DNA of 64,000 nt from contig NZ_JAJGRC010000001.1 in the NCBI RefSeq assembly GCF_020786625.1, positions 930,001-994,000 on the forward strand. The letters are read 5' to 3'. Every line of letters starts with the position of its first letter. The first letter of the stretch is position 1. The translations under genes were made by a program, and so were the position numbers. Below, piece by piece: positions 45,121-54,385 of the stretch. The DNA is from Salinicoccus sp. RF5 (GTDB lineage Bacteria > Bacillota > Bacilli > Staphylococcales > Salinicoccaceae). The notes below the pieces were generated by a model. The model searched no databases. It saw only the letters and a list, made by a program, of their open reading frames with translations, and was not told the DNA's origin.

Positions 45121-46405
45121 ACGCTTTGTTATATTCAATGTCGAGAGTGTTGTCCACTTTTTGTATATTGCCGTAGTTGTAGTATTTCACTTCTTTGAAG
45201 TCATTCTTCATCACGTTTTTCGTATCGAAGATATAGCTGTCCTTCATCGTGGAAAAGTCTGCATCCGTCATTTTCTTGAATTGGCTGTGGTCACTTAGTA
45301 CCAGTACCAGGGAACTGTCGGCCACTGCTTTCTTTACATCTTTTTCTACCCAGTCCATCTTGACATGTGGATCATAGGCGACAACATCAAGGTTCGTTTC
45401 TTTTCTCAGCAGTTCGTAAATATCGAAAGCCGGGGATTCCCGTATATCGTCCACATCACCCTTATATGTCAGCCCGAATACAGTAACCTTGTTGCCACCA
45501 AGTTTGTTCAATATCTCTTTCGTATACTCGACGACATATTCCGGCATGGAGTTATTGATTTCCCGAGCCATCTGTATCAATGGGGATTTCTCAGGAGCTT
45601 CAGCAATGATGAAGTATGGGTCAACCGCGAGACAGTGACCACCTACACCAGGCCCTGGTGTATGCAGGTTCACTCTTGGGTGTTTGTTCGCCATTTCAAT
45701 GACTTCATGTACATTAATATCGAGATGGTTACAAATTTTCGCGAGTTCATTGGCGAGTGCAATATTCACATCACGATACGTGTTCTCCATAAGTTTGGAC
45801 ATCTCTGCAGTCTTGGCGTTTGTTTCTATCATCTCGCCTTTGACGAATGTTCCATAAACTTTCTTGCCAGCTTCGACACAAGCTGGTGTCATGCCACCGA
45901 TAATACGGTTGTTGTAGATGAGTTCTTCCATAATTTTGCCTGGCAGCACACGTTCCGGACAATGGACGAGGAAGATGTCCTTACCGATAATGAATCCTTG
46001 TTCTTCAAGGTAAGGTGCAACATTGTCATTCATAGTGCGTGGGGCAATCGTAGATTCGACGATAACTGTATCGCCCTTTTTGAGAAGAGGCACGATGCTC
46101 TTCACACCGGACATGACAATTGAGATGTCACAGGATTTAAATTGATCATTATTATTTGGTGTTGGAACTGCGATGATATAGACGTCTGCTTCTTCAGGAG
46201 TTGTAGAGGCGCGGAATGTGCCGCGATCAATCACTTCCTCCAAAGCCTCCTGTAGACCCGGTTCTTCTATATGGATTTTGCCGTTGTTAAGCATATCCAC
46301 TGCTTCCTGTTTGATATCTACACCAAGAACATCTACACCATGTTTTGCAAACATGATAGATGTTGGCAAACCGATGTATCCTAAACCAACTGTCGTCAAT
46401 TTCAT
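45119..46405 (-). CDS. wecC: UDP-N-acetyl-D-mannosaminuronate dehydrogenase (WecC/CapO-like)
   Basis: Oxidises UDP-ManNAc to UDP-ManNAcA. The 428-residue protein has TVGLGYIGLP (5-14), AVPTPNN, VESTIAPRT, HCPERVLPG (148-156), the motif that marks the WecC branch, and catalytic Cys258 in GGHCLAVDPYF. The UDP-GlcNAc 2-epimerase that would feed it is not in the window; the cell also needs one for teichoic acid linkage units. The terminator after it and the 180-base gap before it suggest a separate transcript within the second polymer region. Confidence 0.92.
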   Translation of the reverse strand: MKLTTVGLGYIGLPTSIMFAKHGVDVLGVDIKQEAVDMLNNGKIHIEEPGLQEALEEVIDRGTFRASTTPEEADVYIIAVPTPNNNDQFKSCDISIVMSGVKSIVPLLKKGDTVIVESTIAPRTMNDNVAPYLEEQGFIIGKDIFLVHCPERVLPGKIMEELIYNNRIIGGMTPACVEAGKKVYGTFVKGEMIETNAKTAEMSKLMENTYRDVNIALANELAKICNHLDINVHEVIEMANKHPRVNLHTPGPGVGGHCLAVDPYFIIAEAPEKSPLIQMAREINNSMPEYVVEYTKEILNKLGGNKVTVFGLTYKGDVDDIRESPAFDIYELLRKETNLDVVAYDPHVKMDWVEKDVKKAVADSSLVLVLSDHSQFKKMTDADFSTMKDSYIFDTKNVMKNDFKEVKYYNYGNIQKVDNTLDIEYNKA

Positions 46406-46584
46406 AACTTTACATCCTCTTCTCTTCCATTAATTATTCACAACATTAGACATTATAGCAAATTCTAATAAATTTTCAAATTACCATATCTTATTGAATC
46501 TTATTAGAGCAATTGGCACACACTATACAGATATCAGCAACAGTTGCATTTAAGTAAAAGAAATCTTTATAGAGTGTCTATCTT

Positions 46585-48396
46585 CTACAACATCTTTACC
46601 TGAAGTTTCCCTGCCTCAAACCAAGACGCTCTATTAAAGTTTTTAGTGTATTCATAACCTATTTTCATTGTGCTCCCTGCTTGCAGTATTACGCTTTTAC
46701 CTTCTTTGAAAACATTGATTGATTGACTCTTTCCATCAATCAAGATGAATATGTTCTTTTGAGGATGTTGATAGAATCCCTTTATACCAATTTCTTTATC
46801 TGATTTAGTGTTATTCCTGATGGTAAACGTAACCTCATCATCTCTTAGACGAGTGCCGCCTTTAGGTTTTATATACAAATTATTCTCGGCAAAAGATACT
46901 TCCACATTAACCAATTCTTCCAAGTACACATCGGTGTCTTCTAACTTCACTGAGTGACTGTATTCAGAAATATCTTCTAGCGTTTTGTAGGAATTAGGGA
47001 TGAAATAATTCAACATCGGCCAGAACCTTTCGACAATCTTCGTAAAGTATAGCTTATCGCGACGGGCCCCTACTTCTAGAAACATGAATTGATTAAGTAT
47101 ATATCTATTATTTACAAATATGAAAGTTTCTAAGGTATTATCAGTTTCATGAGTAATGTTTCCGTGCCAATTTCCCATGCGGGTCTCCCAATATAAGAGC
47201 ATTGGCAAATTATAAGAATATTCATTGCTTAAGTCGAATTTAGATCTTTCCAGATAACCCTTGAACATTTTAGTAAGCCATTTCGTGTTCTTCTTGAATG
47301 ATTTTGGTGCCCATGTGGATATTACTTTTAGAAGTTTTTCAACATCCTCAGTATGGTCATACTCTATTAAAAACGGTAACTTAGCAATCTCATATATAGT
47401 AGATTTTACATGAACGGATTCCGGTATGAACTCCTTATAAGTTAAATAACTTAATATATAGGAATGATTTGATGATACTGTCTTTTTTAGGGTATCTTCA
47501 TATTCATCTGGTATAACATAGTCGCTGAAGAAATAATATTTATGATCAAGTCTCAAGTTATAGATAAGACGATCCACAAGATCTTTATCTTTTTTGTATA
47601 TACGGCTAAAAGGTGTGTCAGGGGTATTATCAAGGTTAATCATATAAGTAAAGTATTCAATATTCTCCATAATTGGCTTTGTTAGAGCCAAAGAAACTTT
47701 AGAATCAAACCCTCCTGTCACTGACTGGTATATCTTATTGTAATTCTCCTTTAACCATTCGGTTTGAGGTTGGTAATATGGTAATGTGTTTTCAATTACG
47801 TCCTCTACAGATAACCGCTGTGAAGTTACCCTGGGGTAATAGCGGACAAAATCTTTTTTGACTGATGAGAACAAGACGTTTGGATTCATTTTGTATATTT
47901 CTTCAGTATTGGAATAATCCAGAAAACCGTTCATAGTATACCAATCACGGTTCAGTTTTATATTTTTTTCTTTTTCCACTGCATGATTGACTAAAGATTC
48001 ATGAGATGCAAAAATCTCCTTATTCCAATAGAAAACTGGACGCATACATGTGGCATCAGTATACAATTGCGTGTCTTTTCCATCGTCCATAATAAGGATA
48101 TATCGTCCATTCATAAAATCAAGTTGATTGTAGAAGGCTTCTTTGTCCTCGTAACTGAATAACTCACATAAGTTCTTAAGGATTTCTTCAGCACTTTTTT
48201 CTCCACTGCTAATATCAAGGATATATCCCACAAGAACTACTTTTACTCCATCACTGAACACTTTCTTCACTGCAGTCTTCTCATCATAGTATAAATACCC
48301 AGAAGTGAATTCTTCTGTACAATCGAACTCATCCCTTATTCTATCCAATTCTCTTGGAGAGAAAACAAAAGGCTTTCTTGTTAATGTTTTATCCAT
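46585..48396 (-). CDS. Asparagine-synthase-like protein without a glutaminase cysteine
   Basis: A 603-residue protein with an asparagine-synthetase layout. Residues about 90-140 resemble the Ntn glutaminase fold (MNGRYILIMDDGKDTQLYTDATCMRPVFYW), and 225-233 hold the PP-loop-type SVTGGFDSK that binds ATP in the synthetase domain. The N-terminus is MDKTL, so the Cys2 nucleophile of true glutaminases is absent. It may adenylate a carboxyl group and use free ammonia or an amine, for example amidating a uronic acid, but this is inference. Residues about 495-603 form an extra beta-rich domain. It is the last gene of the second export operon, 11 bases after tagH2. Confidence 0.75.
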   Translation of the reverse strand: MDKTLTRKPFVFSPRELDRIRDEFDCTEEFTSGYLYYDEKTAVKKVFSDGVKVVLVGYILDISSGEKSAEEILKNLCELFSYEDKEAFYNQLDFMNGRYILIMDDGKDTQLYTDATCMRPVFYWNKEIFASHESLVNHAVEKEKNIKLNRDWYTMNGFLDYSNTEEIYKMNPNVLFSSVKKDFVRYYPRVTSQRLSVEDVIENTLPYYQPQTEWLKENYNKIYQSVTGGFDSKVSLALTKPIMENIEYFTYMINLDNTPDTPFSRIYKKDKDLVDRLIYNLRLDHKYYFFSDYVIPDEYEDTLKKTVSSNHSYILSYLTYKEFIPESVHVKSTIYEIAKLPFLIEYDHTEDVEKLLKVISTWAPKSFKKNTKWLTKMFKGYLERSKFDLSNEYSYNLPMLLYWETRMGNWHGNITHETDNTLETFIFVNNRYILNQFMFLEVGARRDKLYFTKIVERFWPMLNYFIPNSYKTLEDISEYSHSVKLEDTDVYLEELVNVEVSFAENNLYIKPKGGTRLRDDEVTFTIRNNTKSDKEIGIKGFYQHPQKNIFILIDGKSQSINVFKEGKSVILQAGSTMKIGYEYTKNFNRASWFEAGKLQVKML

Positions 48397-48406
48397 ACCC
48401 TTCCCC

Positions 48407-49315
48407 CTAGAAGAAATTCAGTTGATTCAGTATGCTGTATAGAAACAAACCTAATATTGAAAGTCCAGGCAAATATCTCAACCACGGTCGTTTGTATTTT
48501 TCCACACTCAAGCTCTGGCTTTTTTCCTGCTGCTTACTTATCATATCTTCTTTATATTGAAGTTGCTCTTCTTTACTCATGGCTTTGAACTCGTTAATAA
48601 ATCTCGCATACTCATTCACTATTGGTACACACTCACCATAATCTTTTAGCTCTCCATAATGGACCCAAAGGGCTTTATTGCACATTTTGGCGACTTGTTT
48701 GGCCGAATGTGAAACAAAGAATATAGTTTTCCCTTGTTTCTGAAAATCTTTCATCCTGTCTATGCATTTATTGGAGAAGGTCTCATCCCCAACCGATAAC
48801 GCCTCATCAACAATCAAAACGTCAGGGTCTGTATGGATGGCTATAGAGAAACCAAGCCTCGACTTCATTCCACTGGAATAGGCTTTTATAGGCTGCTTAA
48901 TGAACTCTCCCAGCTCACTAAATTCCACTATATCTTCATACCTTTCATCAATGGTTTCTTTACTCAAACCATGCATCAAACATTTCATACGTATATTTTC
49001 TTCTCCAGTAAGATCTTGGTTGAGCCCCGCATTTATAGCAATAAGGGAGCTTTGTCCATTAATTTTCACCTTTCCCATAGTAGGCACGGTAACCTGACCA
49101 AGAAGGTCAGATAAAGTAGACTTCCCTGAGCCGTTAAGTCCGATGATTCCCACCGAATCACCAGGTTGGACCTCAAAGTTTATATCTCTTAGAGCGAAAT
49201 AAGGTTTTTCTTTATAAAAATGTCCCAGCGTAAAGAGAGATAACAGTTTTGATATCTTGCTCCGGTTCAAGTCGTAGACTTTCGATACATTTTCAACTTT
49301 CACTTTATAAGTCAT
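48407..49315 (-). CDS. Second TagH-like polysaccharide ABC exporter ATPase
   Basis: ATPase for export of a surface polymer, paired with the permease at 57963. The 302-residue protein has Walker A GLNGSGKST (59-67), SLIAINAGLNQDLTGEENI, YSSGM, Walker B DVLIVDEA, FVSHSAKQV, and a C-terminal membrane segment (about 282-300, LPGLSILGLFLYSIL). It lacks the SH3-like extension of tagH. The start at 49315 lies 8 bases after GAAGGAAGG; an ATG 6 bases upstream is too close to that site. The polymer may be a second teichoic acid or an acidic polysaccharide. Confidence 0.92.
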   Translation of the reverse strand: MTYKVKVENVSKVYDLNRSKISKLLSLFTLGHFYKEKPYFALRDINFEVQPGDSVGIIGLNGSGKSTLSDLLGQVTVPTMGKVKINGQSSLIAINAGLNQDLTGEENIRMKCLMHGLSKETIDERYEDIVEFSELGEFIKQPIKAYSSGMKSRLGFSIAIHTDPDVLIVDEALSVGDETFSNKCIDRMKDFQKQGKTIFFVSHSAKQVAKMCNKALWVHYGELKDYGECVPIVNEYARFINEFKAMSKEEQLQYKEDMISKQQEKSQSLSVEKYKRPWLRYLPGLSILGLFLYSILNQLNFF

Positions 49316-49333
49316 ATGCATGACCTTCCTTCA

Positions 49334-50629
49334 TCATTCTTGGGAGAGCTTGTCATATACATTCAGCAGCTTCTCTTTTTCAATATCCCAATTATACTTA
49401 TATTTCGCAGTTTTACAATTATTGCTGAACGTCTCTCTGAGTGCCTCATCCGCAACAAGACGATTGACTGCTTCTGCAATGTTGTGGGGGCTCGCTGCAT
49501 CTATCGAGAAGCCAACCGACTCACCTTCCACTACATTCCTGATTTCTGGAAAATCACAGCTGACGACCGGCACGTGTGCCATGATGTATTCGAACAGCTT
49601 ATTGGAGGATGCAGAGTAATGATTGTAGTTGATATTCTGCAGCACCTGGAAACCGAGATATGCGTTACGTGTATAGGAGGGCAGTTCGGACAGATGAACT
49701 TTTGGAACAAAACGGATTCGTTCTCCAAGCTGTCTTTCCCTGACCATCTCTTCGAGTTCCTTCTTCTGGCGGCCATCTCCAAGGAACACAAGGGTGCCCT
49801 CCTTGACCAGCGGCATCATGTCCACGAGCAGTTCAAGCCCCCTGCCCGGCTGAATGCCCCCCTGATACAGGAGAATCTTCTCATCCGCAGGCAAGCCGAG
49901 TGCTTCATGGAGATCTTTTTTGGGCTTATCTTCAATATCATACAGTTCAGAGTAGTTATACAGCGTATGTGGATAATATCCATAAAGCGCTTCATGCTTC
50001 TTCGCACGTGTGTGGTTCTCGACGAGCGTTTCATCGACGAAGGGCAGGAGTGCACCCTCCCATCTTTCAATGATTTTCGGATTATATCCTGTTCGGTCCG
50101 TCTGTACTTCATGGGAGTCATAGACAAGCTTCTTCGGCTTGAACCTCAGTTTCGAACATATGACGCCTTGGGTCAAGGTGTTCAGATCATTCGAATGATA
50201 GATGTCTGCATTCTGCCTGTACCCTTTGATGATCATCTTCATGCTCCTGACAAGCTTGATCATGTTGCGTCTTGCACTGCTGTTCTTCACGACGCCATAG
50301 GCAATCCCAAGGAACAGGAAATATGCGGACATCAGCAGCCACGATTTATAGAAAAGAGCTGGAGCGACTAAAGTCGTTACTCCAGCCACACTGATGACAA
50401 ACTCTTTTTTATTGTTCTGGTACACTTCAAGAAGCCATGGATACATCGGTACACGGTGTACCCTGAAACGGCCATTGATTTTTTCGAATGCCTGGGCCCT
50501 CGGGTCCTTCCTGTTCTCAATCGCAATCAGGTTCACATCGTAATTGTTTTCACTGAGTGCCATCCCTTCCCGCATGACACGGGCATCGTTTGTAAAATGG
50601 TTCCAGACGAACATTGTCACTTTTTTCAT
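49334..50629 (-). CDS. GT4-type glycosyltransferase (paralogue of 61728-62897)
   Basis: A 431-residue GT-B sugar transferase with the opening MKKVTMFVWNHFTNDARVMREG, shared with the other copy. Between the two GT-B halves it carries two hydrophobic helices (about 80-125) that the other copy lacks. The donor half has LLYQGGIQPGRGLELLVDMM, FLGDGRQKKEL, and SASSNKLFEYIMAHVPVVSC, again shared. It starts 8 bases after the acyltransferase stop and is followed by tagH2. It probably works at the membrane on the lipid-linked polymer. Confidence 0.86.
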   Translation of the reverse strand: MKKVTMFVWNHFTNDARVMREGMALSENNYDVNLIAIENRKDPRAQAFEKINGRFRVHRVPMYPWLLEVYQNNKKEFVISVAGVTTLVAPALFYKSWLLMSAYFLFLGIAYGVVKNSSARRNMIKLVRSMKMIIKGYRQNADIYHSNDLNTLTQGVICSKLRFKPKKLVYDSHEVQTDRTGYNPKIIERWEGALLPFVDETLVENHTRAKKHEALYGYYPHTLYNYSELYDIEDKPKKDLHEALGLPADEKILLYQGGIQPGRGLELLVDMMPLVKEGTLVFLGDGRQKKELEEMVRERQLGERIRFVPKVHLSELPSYTRNAYLGFQVLQNINYNHYSASSNKLFEYIMAHVPVVSCDFPEIRNVVEGESVGFSIDAASPHNIAEAVNRLVADEALRETFSNNCKTAKYKYNWDIEKEKLLNVYDKLSQE

Positions 50630-50637
50630 TTTCTCAC

Positions 50638-52620
50638 CTATTCGGATTCAAGGACTTTCATTACATCTTCTTTTATGATCGGTCCCATCGATTTGCTGTA
50701 AGTAGAACTCATATGGCTTCCGTCAATATATACAATTATATTTCCTATAATTGCTGGACACTTACCTTCAGAACAGAAGTATTCACTGTAGTCCACATAA
50801 TTTACGTATTCAGGAGGGGAATCAAGTTTTTCCCAGGCACTGGGGGTATGCAGGGCCTCTTCTTCTTCGATGTCACACTCTCCACTTTTAACACCAAAAC
50901 TGTTTAGACATTCTGGAATATCCTGGTTTAGATAAGGTGTATCCCTCAATGCCAAAATTGGTATATTTTCGTTATGCAATCTCTCAAACTGTTTTAAGTA
51001 TCCTTCAGGAACCTCATCATAATTTTTAGATGCTGTATCTGCTAAAACGACCGCGAGGTCGGGGGATTCTTTGGCAACTTCAGACACAACGTTCTCATTC
51101 CATACAGTACATTCTTCTTCTTCAAACGTATCTAAGGACAACCTGCATCCACTTTTCGTTACGTTCAATAGGCGTATTCCCTCCGCTTCAGCAAAGGACT
51201 GTAATGCCGGCAACCAGTGTGTAGACTTGGATCCGCCTATAAGCGCTACAGTATAATCACTTTCTTCAACTGCACCATATTCACAAATAAGGACTTCCGA
51301 GTTTCCTGGTCTTTGATGGCATCCATCAAAGTAAGGTTCCGCTTTGTCATTCTTTATATCAGCTAAGCCTGGGATAGGTTCTTTTTCCTCCAAAGTAGTA
51401 TACTCATCTTCTACAGCTACGGCTCCTGGATAATCAGGATCTTCGACGAGGTTCGCCATATTAGCAGACTGGTACTGACTAATGCCAAACCACGTTCCGA
51501 CCGCAATGATGAGTGCTCCGATCAATGCAAAAATCGGCCGGAAAGCTTTCAGCGTGAAATTGTGCTTTGCTATATACTTGTTGACTGGGTTTTCTATTAG
51601 GACAGTTGAAAGATAACTGAGTCCGAGTGACAGGGCAATGATAATGAGCCCATGTAGCACACTGACATCTTTAGTGTCGAATATGACGTAATAAAAGCTC
51701 AGTAACGGCCAATGCCATAAGTATAGGCCATAACTGAGACTACCAAGATAGACCATCGGTCGACTTCCGAGGAACTTTTCTACACCAATTTTGGTTGGAT
51801 TCTGCCCTCCCAGCATTATGAATACTGCCGCCATTACTGGCCATAGTGCAACGTAGCTTGGGAAACTCCCTTCCACATCAAGTAGTAAGCCGGTGCTCAA
51901 TAACGCCAGCAGGCCTGTCCACCCCATTAATGCGCTGATGAAACCAGGAAGTTTGACTCTGAATATGAACAGCATCAATATCCCGCCAATGGCAAATTCC
52001 CAGATACGTGTACGCGTATCAAAGTACGCCCATGGCTGATTCACTGCGGTAAGGTATATAGAGTATGCCAATGAAACTGTGAAGAGTACTAACAGTATTG
52101 TAAAGAATATTTTGTATAAATTACGCTTCAGCTTTCTATGAAGAAATATAGTCAATGAAATGATCAGAAACCAGATGACATAGAATTGTCCCTGTATCGA
52201 CATTGCCCAGAAATGTTGAACAGGGCTCTTCTCATTCGTCTGATCAAGATAGTCGGTACCAATTATTGCAAGCTGCCAATTCTCATAATAGAACAGCGAA
52301 GCAATGATTTCCTTCATCGTATCGAAATGCCGGACTTCTGGAAGGAGGAAGTAGCCAGCCACTGTGACGAATAAAAGTACTGTTAATGCATTCGGCAGCA
52401 GCCTCTTCAATAGACCTAGGATGAATGTCGAAAATTTTATATAGCCATCTCGTGCATATCGAGACAGGAGTGATGTAGTAATCAAAAAACCTGAAACAAC
52501 GAAGAAGACATCTACTCCGCCAGATACTCTCATCATCCAAATATGATAAATTGCAACAAGAAGCGCTGCAATGACTCTGAGCCCTTCAATTTCCGGCCGA
52601 TACTGCTTTTTCACTTCCAC
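50638..52620 (-). CDS. OafA/YrhL-type acyltransferase fused to an SGNH domain
   Basis: Membrane O-acyltransferase that probably acetylates the exported polymer outside the membrane. The 660-residue protein starts YRPEIEGLRVIAALLVAIYHIW, with catalytic His26 and the DVFFVVSGFLI motif, and has about 10-11 membrane segments up to residue 380. An external SGNH esterase-like domain follows: LIGGSKSTHW (about 457-466), where the usual Asp of GDS is Gly, and DGSHMS near the C-terminus (Asp and His of the triad). OatA-type proteins have the same two-part plan. It is translated within the second export operon. Confidence 0.9.
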   Translation of the reverse strand: MEVKKQYRPEIEGLRVIAALLVAIYHIWMMRVSGGVDVFFVVSGFLITTSLLSRYARDGYIKFSTFILGLLKRLLPNALTVLLFVTVAGYFLLPEVRHFDTMKEIIASLFYYENWQLAIIGTDYLDQTNEKSPVQHFWAMSIQGQFYVIWFLIISLTIFLHRKLKRNLYKIFFTILLVLFTVSLAYSIYLTAVNQPWAYFDTRTRIWEFAIGGILMLFIFRVKLPGFISALMGWTGLLALLSTGLLLDVEGSFPSYVALWPVMAAVFIMLGGQNPTKIGVEKFLGSRPMVYLGSLSYGLYLWHWPLLSFYYVIFDTKDVSVLHGLIIIALSLGLSYLSTVLIENPVNKYIAKHNFTLKAFRPIFALIGALIIAVGTWFGISQYQSANMANLVEDPDYPGAVAVEDEYTTLEEKEPIPGLADIKNDKAEPYFDGCHQRPGNSEVLICEYGAVEESDYTVALIGGSKSTHWLPALQSFAEAEGIRLLNVTKSGCRLSLDTFEEEECTVWNENVVSEVAKESPDLAVVLADTASKNYDEVPEGYLKQFERLHNENIPILALRDTPYLNQDIPECLNSFGVKSGECDIEEEEALHTPSAWEKLDSPPEYVNYVDYSEYFCSEGKCPAIIGNIIVYIDGSHMSSTYSKSMGPIIKEDVMKVLESE

Positions 52621-52703
52621 AATCTCACCTAATTCATTTTAGTCATAATTAAAATATCACAGCTTTAACCATCATCTAATAGATAAATACCCAAGAAAAA
52701 GTT

Positions 52704-54377
52704 TTACTTCAAAACCGTATACTTCTGATTATCCAACACAATCTCTACAGACTCTTCCTTCACTTCGATATTCAGGCTTTCCACGGTTTCTTCATCATAT
52801 ACCGCTGTTGTAAAAGCAGTGCCAGATGTGAGTGATTTCGAGAAGTCCAATTGCCTTGTGTTTATCCCCTTGCCGAAACTGGCAGTATTGATGACAAGCT
52901 TATCTTCCTCATTACCATCAATTACAGTCTGCGCATTGATTTCATTAAACTGTTTTACAGTAAGTGATTCTTCCCCATGAGTCAATCTATATCCATGTTC
53001 ATTCTCGGCTATTTCAACATCTTGATGAAGGTTGAATTTCTGCACTACATTCAACTCATGTTCTATATCCGTCTCCAACTCATCCAGAACTATGAGGACT
53101 GGAGCATGTTTAAACACTATAAGCGTACGATAAAGCACCGCACTTGTGCCTGTATATCCAGTGTGTTTCCCTTTTACTATCGAATAGAATTTGTTGTCTT
53201 CATAGGCATTTAAAACGGTTTTTCTTTCAAATCTGTTCTTAGGGTCTATGACATAGTTGAAGTCCTTTAAGTGGAAGCTGCTATGTGCGGCCTTTGATAC
53301 CACGTATGTTCTCTCCTTGGACTTGCTATAGTTGAACTTTCCTGGGTCGACAAAAAATTCCTTACCATTGTAGTTCGTAGTGATACTGAGGTCATCCTTG
53401 TGTTTGTGCACAGCACTGCTATATCCGCAGACAAAACTTACATAGAAAGGCTTCGGATCCTTATTTTGAAGTACAGCAATCCCCGCTTCTACATCGTATA
53501 TATTTTTATATACTTTATTTTTTCTGACGATGCCTTTTCCGGAATCACCAATGGAAGGCATTCTGCCATCCGGTTTCAATAAAGCATTGGGATAATCTTT
53601 AGCAAGCTTCAAGTATCCTGTAACGTTTTTACCTAATGTCTTTCCTTTTTCGTTCAGATACTCTTCTATACCTTCATACATGGATACGACCATATTATGG
53701 TATTCCGGTGAATTCTCGAGATGTATACCTTGGTGACTGAAACTAAACCAGAAGGTGTCTATTGCCCGATAAAATCCTTTGGTAAACAGATACTTATCAT
53801 CCAGGACGTTCCCTAGAATCATCAGGGAACGATCCATCATAAGCCCATGATTATTGTTGTTGTAATTTTTATCATCACTCAACACTTCTGCATGTCTCTG
53901 CATTATTCTATAGTATTTGTCCTCCTGAATGCTGAGTCCCTGTTGCTTCGCATGGTAAAGAAAATGTATGATCGTCTGAATCCGGTTTGCTGTTGGATGA
54001 TCATACCAGAGCATCTTTTCCGATGGTTTTCCCTCTTCATATTTAATCCAGGATTCTATAATCTCCTGTGTCTTGTTCAGATATCTGGGATCCTCGGTTT
54101 TCTCATATTCATTAAGCAGCTCGGCACATACACGAAGCGACTGGATGTACAGTTGGTAACTTGCACCATATTTTTTGGTTTTATCTACGTACCAGAAGTT
54201 ATCATCAAAGACAGTAGGGTCAAAATTCGGAAATGGAATGATTATATTATTCAAAGCCTTATCTGCAATGTTTCTTGTTCTTTTAGTGTACTTCACTAGA
54301 GAAAAGACATCCGATTGGCTTACTTCAACACTGTATTTCTTCGTTTTTGTTCTACTGCCCAATAATTTTTTTAACAC
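52704..54377 (-). CDS. Heparinase II/III-like protein
   Basis: Polysaccharide lyase fold of 557 residues, with an N-terminal alpha/alpha toroid and a C-terminal beta-sandwich. Possible active-site residues are in NYNNNNHG (Asn-His, 172-178), NSPEYHNM (Tyr226, His227), and HKHKDD followed by the EFFVDPG motif (324-346) that defines the Pfam Hepar_II_III domain. It has no signal peptide, so it should act in the cytoplasm on nascent, lipid-linked or misassembled polymer, unless it is a non-catalytic relative. It lies 9 bases after the two-domain glycosyltransferase gene. A lyase of this fold fits a uronate-containing polymer. Confidence 0.85.
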   Translation of the reverse strand: MLKKLLGSRTKTKKYSVEVSQSDVFSLVKYTKRTRNIADKALNNIIIPFPNFDPTVFDDNFWYVDKTKKYGASYQLYIQSLRVCAELLNEYEKTEDPRYLNKTQEIIESWIKYEEGKPSEKMLWYDHPTANRIQTIIHFLYHAKQQGLSIQEDKYYRIMQRHAEVLSDDKNYNNNNHGLMMDRSLMILGNVLDDKYLFTKGFYRAIDTFWFSFSHQGIHLENSPEYHNMVVSMYEGIEEYLNEKGKTLGKNVTGYLKLAKDYPNALLKPDGRMPSIGDSGKGIVRKNKVYKNIYDVEAGIAVLQNKDPKPFYVSFVCGYSSAVHKHKDDLSITTNYNGKEFFVDPGKFNYSKSKERTYVVSKAAHSSFHLKDFNYVIDPKNRFERKTVLNAYEDNKFYSIVKGKHTGYTGTSAVLYRTLIVFKHAPVLIVLDELETDIEHELNVVQKFNLHQDVEIAENEHGYRLTHGEESLTVKQFNEINAQTVIDGNEEDKLVINTASFGKGINTRQLDFSKSLTSGTAFTTAVYDEETVESLNIEVKEESVEIVLDNQKYTVLK

Positions 54378-54385
54378 GTTTTATC

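Noticed and set aside
49316-50371. 351-residue plus-strand frame opposite the GT4 gene
   Set aside because: It is antisense to a glycosyltransferase with clear GT-B motifs and has no start site support.
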